64,000 nucleotides of DNA from Oscheius dolichura (taxonomy: Eukaryota; Nematoda; Chromadorea; Rhabditida; Rhabditidae), in NCBI GenBank assembly GCA_932521035.1, contig OW051495.1, positions 5,890,001-5,954,000 of the forward strand, read 5' to 3'. The notes below the pieces were generated by a model. That model was given only the letters and a program-made list of their open reading frames with translations. It was not told the origin of the DNA and searched no databases. Positions 23,923-34,300 of the stretch are shown here, piece after piece (position 1 is the stretch's first letter; each line of letters begins with the position of its first letter). A program made the position numbers and the translations under genes.

Positions 23923-26900
23923 ATGAAAATCCATAAATTTTTGATAGTTCTAACGGGATATATAATCTTCGTGCTCTTGCGACGTTTCCCAATTCGTGTT
24001 TTTTCTGCTATGCAAAAGGAGATCAAAATGCAGAAGGAGGACTTAGGTCTGTTTTCTTTTTGAATATGCTAATTATTTCGAACACAACATTAGTCTAGTT
24101 TATCACATGTCATGCAATTACATCCGCAAATGTCACTAAAAGTACTGCATTTACATTGCAGGCGTTTGTACACTATGTGACCACCTGTTTACGAGTCAAG
24201 GAGTTCACGCGGCCTTGATCTCGTAGGTTTCTGCTATCATGTTCTTGCTCACGGCGGTAATGTCGGTTCGATTGGTTTTAGAGAATTCATTAGCCTTGTG
24301 ACCCTTATATCCGCTGCATCTTATGCTAATTTTTTTTCTATTTTTCTCTCTTCATAATTGTTGTTTCTTTTCATTTCTTGTGTTTACATTTCTCTATTCT
24401 GTCTGATGACAAACGTGTTTTAGCAGAACGAGGGTATGGTAGGATACCATCACGAAGCAATTAATGGCAGGGAGCTCACAACTACCGAACATAGGTAATG
24501 TGCAACAGTAATTCAGTAAATTTCTTTTTTAGTGAAGCCGGGCTAGCAAGCGGAATTGCAACTAGATTAATAATTCAACCACTTGATGTTTTAAAGATTC
24601 GATTTCAATTACAAGAAGAACCAATTCGAGGTAAAGTCGCAGGGAAATATAAGGTATGCTGATGGTAAAATATTTCATACTTCTATTTATATAGGGTGTT
24701 TTACAATCTACCCGTTTAATTTTAAAAGAAGAAGGCTATGGGGCTTTATGGAAAGGCCATGTTCCTGCGCAAGGACTTTCAGCCATGTATGGTCTTGTTC
24801 AATTCTCTTCATTTGAAATGTTTTCATCAGCTGTAAAGTCTTTTTTAACTATATATTTTTACACCTTTAGGTAGGCGATCGACTACCTTCGTCATCGTCT
24901 GATTTTTTGTGTGGAATGTTAGCAGGCTGCTTCGCCATGACTTGTGCCATGCCTCTTGATGTCATCCGCACTCGTTTAGTTGCACAGGGTAATCAAGGAG
25001 TAGTTTATCGAGGTTGCCAGATGTTTTGTTATTTTCATGCTTTTAACTATTAGGTACCTTACATGCTGTAAAACATATTTGGAAGAGAGAAGGGATGGCA
25101 GGATACTTTCGCGGCTGGGTTCCTAGCATCATACAAATAGCCCCGTTTACTGGTTTACAATTCACCTTTTACAATATGATTTTGGAAGTCTGGCGTAAAT
25201 TCATTCCCCAACATGAAACAACAGGAGTTGCGTTTTCGGGAGCTGCTGCTGGTACAGTAGCAAAAACGGTAAGGTAATTTTTTAATATCAATTTTTGAGT
25301 TGCTTTTTTAGATACTATACCCTCTTGATATGGTCCGTCATCGGTTACAAATGAATGGTTTTGAACGTAAAGGTTTTGGAAAAGCTTCTCGTTATCAAAA
25401 TGGGATGCTGCGAGCTATGGCCCATGTGGTGAAACAGGAATCTGCGTATGGTCTTTTCAAAGGACTTTGGCCAAGTCAAATAAAAGCAGCAGCAAATTCT
25501 GGATGTGCATTCCTTTTCTATGAGCTTTTCTGCCAAGTTATTAGGGACTATAAACCATAAGGTCGGTCATTTATATTTTCGACTTCTCTTATACATTGTT
25601 CGATTTTCAGGTTGAACTTCACACTAGGTCTACTATAATTAGGATAATAGGTTTATTTGTGTATTATTGTTTACTAGTATTTTATTTGGTTGTTTACTTG
25701 TTGAGTTTTTGAATTATTTTTAAGTCATATTTAGCGTCACATAATACATTATTCTAGTCATCGGGTCATCGTGGTCTTCGTTATGCTCAAATGTCATAAT
25801 CAGCTTTTGTTTGGTATATCTACCATGCCTGAAATGAATTTTTGTACATAATCAAACAGTTCTTTGATATTAGTGGGCAACCTAGTCAAATGAAATCAGA
25901 AAATGCGTAATAGAAATGTTTCAGGGTTCATAATATCGTCATATTCATTCGTATTCACCCTGAGCAAGCTATCTTTTGGAATCGCTTCAGATAGCTATTC
26001 TTCTGTGGCAATATATACGCTAGGACTGTTTATAGCTTCGCTAGCTAGTATTATTCTAGGTCAGTACTAGCTAATTTACCTGTATTATTTTTGCTTAGCT
26101 TATGCACAATCATTTCATGTTATCCTGTTTGTTATGATAGCTATTGGAGCTGTTCAAGGTACGGCATGGGTACCCGCAACAAAACTTATATCTAGAGTTA
26201 GTTTATCAAAATTTTATAAGTTTTTTAGTGGTGCGAAGGCTCTTCATTTGGCATCATGTTTTCCTTTCTAGGATGCGGATCCACAACCGCCGGCATTTTA
26301 GTAACACTTTTGGACGATTTTTATTGGCGAACAACAGCTTTGTATTTAGGTATATTATTGGGATCACATTTTCATTCATATTATTTAGGTGGTTTGTCAG
26401 TTATTTTTTGTGGATTAATTTTGATAATCTTGCATACTGATAACATCCGGCCTCAAAAAAAAGAAACAAATGGAAACTCTTCATTATATCATATAATTTC
26501 ATCCAATGTTATTTGGGGAATAGCTCTTTCTTATTTGTTCACACTTGAGGTAAGTTTCGAACTTTTTGAATTATATGATCTAATTGAGGCAAGAACAGTC
26601 GGTGAAACATGGCTCCCTTTATTCATTGAAGAGCATAAGCTGTCTTCAGCCAAATTTCTAACTATCAGTGAAACTTCTGGGTAGTATAAAAATTGTCTGT
26701 TCATGTAAATCTGTTGCAGGATGATGGGTACGGTATTGTCAGGATTTGTACTAGACCGAGTATCACTGTATATGCCTGAAGATAAGTCAAGAAGATTACT
26801 AGCTACCTTGGCAAGCATCGCAATGCTGCTTTCATTTATGCTATCTACAAGCTTTCCCGTAAGTTTTTACTATTTTATTTTATTTGAGGTGTTTCAGTCT

Positions 26901-27230
26901 TATTACTTTCTTTTTGCCTTTCTCTGTGGCTTTTTCACCAATGCTTCTCTAAACTTATGGAGCCTTATTATGGCTGTTGCAGGTGAAAAGCATATTGCTG
27001 GAACTTGCAGTGCATTCATATCGTTTGTTGCCAACTGTAAGTTACATAATTTATTGCAGTATTTCGTTTCAGTTGGCCCTGTCCTTGCTGGCTCTCCGTT
27101 AGCCAACCTTATAGCTGTCTACGGTTATTCCGTCTTCATTCCTTTCTTTGCAACACAAATTTCTATTTTCATAGCTATCGCTTTAATGCGGATTCCTGTA
27201 CGTATGTATAATAAGTCAAAAGAAGAATAG
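23923..27230 (+). CDS. SLC37A4: SLC37A4-like sugar-phosphate transporter (host of nested gene)
   Basis: Major-facilitator antiporter related to the ER glucose-6-phosphate transporter. Exon 1 (23923-24046) encodes [15 protein letters not shown], the Arg pair LLRRFPIRV and KMQKEDLG. A phase-1 intron of 1,878 nt (24047-25924) joins it to [18 protein letters not shown], exactly the order in SLC37A4 (EDLGF-ITSSQS..ISKFVSG). Later exons give [18 protein letters not shown], the TM5-6 region, and a C-terminal [20 protein letters not shown] ending NKSKEE. The large intron contains an entire SLC25A19-like gene on the same strand. The ATG is directly preceded by CATTTCAGC, a strong acceptor. Confidence 0.82.
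24436..25560 (+). CDS. SLC25A19: SLC25A19-like mitochondrial thiamine pyrophosphate carrier (nested)
   Basis: Six-helix mitochondrial carrier importing thiamine pyrophosphate. The start [13 protein letters not shown] resembles the MVGYDP.. start of SLC25A19. Three repeats carry the carrier signature: [27 protein letters not shown] and [16 protein letters not shown], each followed by the EG(Y/M/S)..L(W/F)(K/R)G type motif, such as [17 protein letters not shown]. It ends [10 protein letters not shown]. Four short introns are present. The whole gene, start to stop, lies in intron 1 of the SLC37A4-like gene in the same orientation, with 389 nt before and 364 nt after. An acceptor-like GTTTTAG is 14 nt upstream of the ATG. 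No AATAAA is seen in the 3' flank. Confidence 0.88.
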
Positions 27231-27526
27231 ATGCGGTTTATATTTTTTATATTTTATAGATACAGTAGCGCTTTGCAATGTTACCATTCAATAAATAGTT
27301 TGTACATACTTTACCTTTACATACTAGATCTCTATTGGTTACAATATACCAACCTATGACTCAAATCAAAAAGGTATCTAATTGGTATAACTGAATCTGA
27401 ATATAATGGAAACGAATTGCAATTCAAACATAAATTGTCTTGGACTAGCATTATCGGAAACTTGGTAGAGATCCCAGCACCTTCTTGTTTCTCCTCTTGT
27501 TTTCCCTTTTCAAAACGAACCTTTAG

Positions 27527-30500
27527 ATGATTCCTGGAGGGTTGGCTATTGGAATCGCCGTTTTTGCGGTGCTAATGATGACTTCAATCCATCACATCGA
27601 CGAGGGTTATGTGGGCGTATATCACAGGGTTCGTAAAACAGGAGGTATCCATAATACAGTTTCAGGGAGGTGCTCTCCTTACGAAAATCTCCAATCCGGG
27701 ATACCATCTGATGGTGCCCCTTATAACTTCTGTCAAAAGTGTTCAAGTGAGTTTTTCTCTGCGGCCGGAAATCAGTCAGAAGCGGTCATTAAAAATATTA
27801 CAGTATACCGCGAATGGAAACCCTCCTCTGCTTTCTTGTAAAATGGTCTATCTGGCGCCATTTCGAGCTCATTTCCCCCGTTATTTTTAGGTTATCTCCT
27901 GTACTCTCTTTCTATAGTAATGTGAATGCTCTAAACATCATAAAGATAAAAGTAAAAATCATTAAAAACGGTGGTAATAGCGCTATCGCCTCGGTTGGAC
28001 AGAGCGCGCGCATGGAGGGAGGAGCTGCGGTCCGAGGGAATACCATAATTTATCCATTAATCTGTAGATCACGATGCAAGTAGACGAAGTAGCGAATGTA
28101 CCTTGTGGAACCAGCGGCGGAGTACTTTTGTATTTCGATCGAATCGAAGTAGTGAACATCCTGAATGCCGATAGCGGTAAGGGGAAGATGGAAAGACATA
28201 CAATACATACATATTCAGTATACGCTACGGTGAAAAATTTCACAAGTGAGTATGATAGGCCGCTCATTTTCAATAAAATTCACCACGAGGTGAACCAGTT
28301 CTGTAGCAGCCACACCCTACAAGAGGTCTACATTGACCTATTTGGTGAGTTCTCTCCCATTCGAAGCTTATTCCATTCCTAGATCAAATCGATGATTATT
28401 TACAAACAAAATTCCAAGAGGATCTGAAAAAAATGGCCCCTGGTTTAATGGTTCTAGCTGTTCGAGTAACGGTAGGTCCATTCAGGGACGGGAAACGAAC
28501 TGGAATCGACATTTTTTAATAATTTCAGAAGCCTAAAATACCGGAGGCCATCAGACACAATTACGAGCAGATGGAGGCGGAAAAGACGAAACTTTTGATA
28601 GCTACACAACATCAAAAACTGATAGAAAAAGAGGCCGAAACCGAGAGGAAAAGGGCCGTCATAGAAGCCGAGAAACAGTCGCAGGTGGCCTCGATCGAGC
28701 ACCTGGCGTCGATAGCCGCGAAGGAGGCCCAGAAGAAGATCAGCCAGCTCGAGGACGAGAGCCACCTCGGTGAGTGGGGGACAGACAGGGCCACGACAGA
28801 TTTATTTTTTATTTGCGTATTTATATCTACCGGTCGAAGACCTTCTCTCCCTTGACGACGATCTTCTTGGTCGTGAGAATCTCTTCCTTCTGTCCGTCGG
28901 CCACGGTCCTGATCCCCATCCGAACGACCACCTAAACTGTCCTACGGGCCGTCTAAACTCGTCTCACATTGAATCCGTCTGCCGTGGTGGCCGTCCAGAC
29001 AATCGTCTCGTCATTCTTCTGCTTCTCGGGGCCGCTGGCCGCTTGAGAGACAGTCTCCAGTGAACCGGATCTCTCGGCCATCGTCTTCTTCCCCGTCGAC
29101 TTCTGCGATTTTTGCGACATCTTCACCCTCGTCTTACTGCTCTTCCCGCTCTTTCTCGACTTCTTTCCCGATTTTCCAGACTTTCGGCTAGCGGCCGACT
29201 TGGCGGATTTGCTCGATTTTCTACCGAAAAGATTGCGACGAACATTCGAAGTTGGCGGGATTCTAAAGGGAATATAGAGAATACTGGAGGGATACCCACG
29301 TCTTATTCGGACCAGCCGATGCCTTCGAGCTTCGGGTCGATACCGAAGTGTTTACCGTATTCCTTGTAGATTTCGGGGCGGAAGTCAGCTGACTGCTCTG
29401 AGCAGTTCGGAGATCCGGAGTGGCACTTGCAGTCGTCCGGTTGCAGGCCATCCAGCTGGGGGAGAAGGCCGTCTTCACGGGGGTGGTCTGATCCGTCGGC
29501 GTCGCTGGGGTGTTCTGCGGGACGAAGGTCGTGTGCACGGGGATAATACAGACGGGAACCCGCATAGTCTTACTCGGGGTCGCCTTTTTATCCTTGGCCG
29601 AGACACCATCCGGGGTAGCTTGACGAGTTACTCGGCTCTGTCCAAAGACGGTGCCTTGTTTCAGAGCTAAAAACAGACAGAATTAGCCGAAGACTATAGA
29701 GCGAGACACCTCCAATGGTTCTCTCGTGGAGTCGCGACTCCTTGGCGGTTTTGTCGGCCATGCTCCTGGCCGAGGAAGTCGCGGAGAGAACAGTCCTGGG
29801 AGCAGTATGGAAAGGACTTTTGGCCGTTTTTGGGCCGGAGGACTCCGGGGTCTTCAACATGCAGGGTCGGGTAATCCGGCTAGATTTGGGAGTGTCGACG
29901 GCCGAGCGAGCAGCGACGGGGGTCCTCGGAGTCACGGGAGAGACGGTCGACGCGTTGGAAATGGTATTACTGAAGGGATGTTAGGATGGAGAAGTGTCGA
30001 ATCTTACCCAGTCCTTTTCGGGGCGGATGAAATAGCCGTGTGGAGGGAGCTGACGGCCCTCGAGTGTACCTGGTCACAGTGTTGGCTGGTCTCCCGAAAG
30101 ATGGAGTCCACCTGCTTCTCGGCCTGGGCCACACTTCCCGACCTGCTCGACTTTGTCCGCTTGTCGCTCTTCCCTGACCCTGCAATGTTCCCAGGCATGC
30201 CGCTCCTCGGCCCAGCCGGAGGAGTGCGCGTACTCTTCGCAGTCTTTGCACTTTTCGTGCTGGTGCCGGAAGAATGGATCGACTTGGCCGTCACACAGCT
30301 CAGCCCGCCGGGAGTGTAGGCCGTCCTCATCGGGGTGGCGGCATCTCCGGGACTGTTGGTCAAGGCCCGTCTCGCTGCCTTGGGCGTCTTGTTGCTGACG
30401 CTTTTCTTCGAACTGCTAGCGGAACATTTCCCGGAACGGCCCCCAGACTTTCCCGCACCAGAAGAACTTTTACCCATCCGCACAGCTGGTTGACAATGGG

Positions 30501-30849
30501 TGTGAATGGATTAGTGGCTGGCTTTACCCCCTCGAATTTCCTGTTTTGAAAAGGGATTAGGAGATCCATCCGAGTCTTTCTAGCAAATATTCTAATGGGA
30601 AGAGTTTTCAGCGCGCGAGAAGGCCAAGTCGGACGCGCTGTTCTACAAGGCCCAGAAGGAGGCCGAGTCGAACAAGCTGCTCCTGACCAAGTGAGTCTGC
30701 TCCCTCCCCGAATAGCCATTCCCAGAGAATACCTCGAATTGAAGAAGATCGAGGCCGTCGCCCAGAACAACAAGATCTTCTACGGAAGCGACATCCCCAG
30801 TGCGTTCCTGCCCGTCTCCGCTTTCTCCCACGAGTCCAACAAGCCCTAA
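27527..30849 (+). CDS. ERLIN2: Erlin (SPFH-domain ERAD lipid-raft protein; host of antisense gene)
   Basis: ER membrane SPFH protein that forms large rings and targets IP3 receptors for degradation. A short N-terminal hydrophobic anchor ([14 protein letters not shown]) precedes [28 protein letters not shown] and [20 protein letters not shown]. Then come the SPFH core [14 protein letters not shown], the [17 protein letters not shown] coiled coil, and a C-terminal [19 protein letters not shown]. Intron 2 (to 28069) is about 325 nt with nothing coding. The phase-1 intron 28770-30611 (1,842 nt) is almost entirely occupied by an antisense gene. The ATG directly follows CCTTTAG. Human ERLIN1 and ERLIN2 cannot be told apart here. 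Confidence 0.9.
28827..30477 (-). CDS. Ser/Lys/Thr-rich basic protein of unknown function, antisense inside erlin intron
   Basis: Five exons join with consistent phases. The protein begins [18 protein letters not shown] and is rich in Ser, Lys, Thr, Ala and Pro throughout. It has repeated TP motifs ([46 protein letters not shown]), suggesting proline-directed phosphorylation. A Lys/Ser cluster ([20 protein letters not shown]) precedes a more ordered C-terminal tail with [18 protein letters not shown] and ending GEKVFDR. No domain, signal peptide or membrane segment was recognised. A nuclear or sperm-chromatin role is only a guess from composition. It sits wholly in the erlin intron; its AATAAA (complement at 28801-28806) falls 31 nt inside the host donor. 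Confidence 0.65.
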
Positions 30850-31303
30850 CTGCCTTCCCCCGCTGGTATTGCTCATTACAGGTCTTCCCCCGTGCCTGTG
30901 ATCTCGTTCTCTTTGCAATAAACTCTTCTATTTTGCCGTCTTTCCCTATCTCGGCCCGTCGGTCACTGCCTCCCCTTATTTGCATTGGCCCGCTCCCAAA
31001 CCTCCGTCGTCCCGTAACCGTGCCCTTTTGCGAAAATTACACTTTTTTTGTGTGAATTGAAATAGTTTATTAAAAAGGCATTGGCCGACTCGAATCCCCC
31101 CTAAAAGTCCCCTGTTTACAATGGGCAAACAACAGCCATTGCCTTTTCTCTTCTGTTTTGTTCCGCACCTCCGGCCTCGTATTTTGTGACGAACGGTCCT
31201 CCTGATCACCGCGTCACCCGCTTACAATCGATTCGGTCACCTTTTAAACTTTGCAGGAGACGTTTCTTTTAGCCAATGAGCAGCCGGCGGTGACGAGGGA
31301 ACG
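30850..31303. other. Intergenic spacer
   Basis: Contains the erlin AATAAA (about 30917) and the upstream region of the TBC1D9-like gene, with a TTCTTTTAG acceptor-like site about 30 nt before its ATG. No gene is seen. Confidence 0.5.
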
Positions 31304-34300
31304 ATGGTCTGGATCAGGCCCGAACACACCGTCTTCAGCGACGCGTTCTGGTTCGTTTATTTATTTCCGTTGACTGTCTTGTGACTCGAAGTGACCGAAT
31401 GACACCCCCTGCTTCGGGCAGAATACCCCCAGACAAAAACATATTGATATACACTTCTTTGAAATCAATCAGGGGAAAATGAAGACAGCTGATAGAGGGA
31501 AAGATTTCAGGAGGACGGAGGATGCCTGTGGATGTTTCAAGATGCAGCGGAGAAAGGGGCACGGGACGAGGGGACTGTCCTCTCTGATAGTGGCCACCCT
31601 CGACTCCGTCCTCGACACCCGGCCGCCGCCCTTCCGGATAATCTATGACTTTGAGACGGACGACATGCGTGTCTGTATTGGTGAGGAGGACAGGGATATC
31701 CTCTATTTTGGATTGTTTCAGTTCTAGCCGTGGCTGTCGAGAGGAGAGAGATAGACGAGCACATGAACTGGCTCGAGAAGAACGTCGTCCCCACCCTCGG
31801 TAGGTATTCTTCCTTTCTAATAAGAATAGTCGCTTAGCCTCTCTGACCTCCGAGAAGGACACCAGGAAGTTCGTCCTCTGCAAGGTGGAAAGCGTGGCCA
31901 ACATCGAAGCGGCCTCTGTTATGGGTGTCAGCGGTGAGTTCCTTTATTTCCTTCTCCTAGTCTGCCTTTCAGAAGAGTTGGATTCCTTCGACAACCGAGC
32001 TGTAGCTGCCCGTTTCCACCAGTTGTTCAGTCTGCCCAGCGATGAGCGTCTTGTCAACTGTAGCTCTTTCCCTCTTCTCGTGTATACTCACCTCCTTTTA
32101 GACTACAAATGTTGTTATTGGAATGGCAAGGTGCCCAACCACGGCGAGATGTATTTCTCGGTCAATTTCGTCTGTTTCTATTCCTTCATTATGGGCAACG
32201 AGACGAGTATCAAGCTCAAATGGACAGATGTTGTGGTAACCCTATTCTTTTCTCTTTCACCCGGCTTCCAGAGGCTCGAAAAGGAGAGTTCCTTTATTTT
32301 CCCGCAGAATCTGGTAATTTACACGAGAAACGAGAAGTACTCCTTCTCTATGTTCCTCAAATTCGACGACACCTTCGCCCTGGCCTCCCAGCTGGCCAAC
32401 ATCGCCATGAAACAGTCTGCCCCTTTCTCTTCTCTTTTATGGCGACATATTCCAGATTGATAGAGGAGGAAGGCTTCTGTGAGGATAACCACTTGAGACG
32501 GAAGGCCCTGATGGAAAACCACAGGAAAAGAACACGGAAGACGTCGGCCTCGTTCCTGAAGAGGGATCTCGATGCCCGTCAACGGAGCGAGTCTTTCAGG
32601 TTAGCTACTCTTTATTGGTAATATGCGTATTCAATATAAGCTCATGGTGATCTCCCTTCCTCCGGGTCGGCCCCGTTGAATTCCCAGTCGAATTGGGTGT
32701 ACTCGACCGTATAGTCCTTCCCGACCACCTCCCTCAGGGCTTGGCTCTTCTCCGAGTCGTCCTCCCTCAGCAACCATAGAATCCAGCCCACACACTAGGT
32801 CTCCCCCTACTTTTTCCCATTCGGCCCTTACCTTTTCCTGAGATCCTCCGAAGTCGACGGCGTACCACTTGAATATCTTCGGAATGTGGACTGTCTGCCA
32901 TTTCGAGTCCACCAGGAGATTCTTGTCCTCCAGCAGATATGCCACCGCATTGCGGCGTACCTCTTCCCAAAAGGTCTAAACCGCGAGTCTCTTCTTTCCA
33001 CACACCAACCGACCTCGGCATTGTATACCCGTAGCCCCGGAGAAGATTTAGTGCCGCTGATCAGGGAAAAGTGAATCAAGGGATCACATTTGGGTAGAAT
33101 AAACTGGATATTGTTAGGGGGGAAGGAACACTCTTACCGGTAATCTCAAATCTTGACTACCGAAGGGTTTCCACAACATTCCGTGTCCCCTGCGATTACT
33201 CCGAAGGATCCCGTTCAAAATGGAATGGAGTGCGTATTTGTGTTGATGGACCTGGTAGTAGGTGGTGTTCACGAACTGAACAAGTTATTGGCTCTCGTCT
33301 ACGTGTTTTCAGTACTTTTCTTCTCATCCACAGGTCTTGAGGGGCACCGAACTTACAGCTCATGTGTAGCACCATGATATTGTAGATGTTGACGAAGAAG
33401 GCCACCCTCTCGCTCGCTGTCCCCGTGGCCGGGTCGGAGTTTTGTAGGTCCCGCGAGTAGTGGAGAAATTGGTTGAAAAGGGGCGACTCTTCCATTTTGT
33501 GGTATTCGACCAGCTGGAATCGATGGGAAACGAAGTTCAGTAGGCATACCTTACTCTCTGGGCAGTAGATTTCCTCATACAGCGGGGTCAGAAGGTCGAC
33601 AAGCCTCTCGTTGGCTTCCTTCAAGGAGAACTCGGTTGAACAACTGGGTTGGCCATGGTTCAACGGACGGTTTTCGTCTTCCTCTGGCTCTGCAGAAATG
33701 CTGAAGGGAATATTGAGATTATAAAAGAAAAACGAAAAAAACAAACCTATCAAAACTCGAGAAGGAAAATTGCCTTTTTTGGTGCTCGGGGACGTCTTCC
33801 AGGCCGGATGCCGCTCGGAAACGGTCGAGGTTGGTGCGCCTCTTGGCTGAACCCACAGATCAAGGCTGTCTCCCTCATAAATTCCCACTCGTGACTCGTA
33901 TTTGGCTCGCCTATTCCCCAAAAGTCAGGGAAAAGGAAAACAGAAAATGGATAAAAGGGTTACCGAGGGGAAAGTCGTCGTTGTAGCTGGCCTCGAACAG
34001 CTGGGGCGAGGGTTCGGGGGGCTCGTCATCGGCGATGCCCCCGAGGACGACGGCCAGCCGGTCCATGCGAACCGTCGGGTAGCTGCACTTCAGCAGGTGG
34101 AGGTTTCTCTCGGTTTACAGTGAACAAGGTTATATTGATAGCCGCGAACAGGTCGGACGGCGAAGGGCCGCGACGCGTTCTGTCTAAATACCGTTTTAAT
34201 TGTCCGGGTGGGTTAGCAAATAGTCAGGTTCACGCGGGGCATATCTAGATTGCTTAGAGGGTGGACAAGGTGGGAGGACGGTCCACGGAGAGATCCGATG

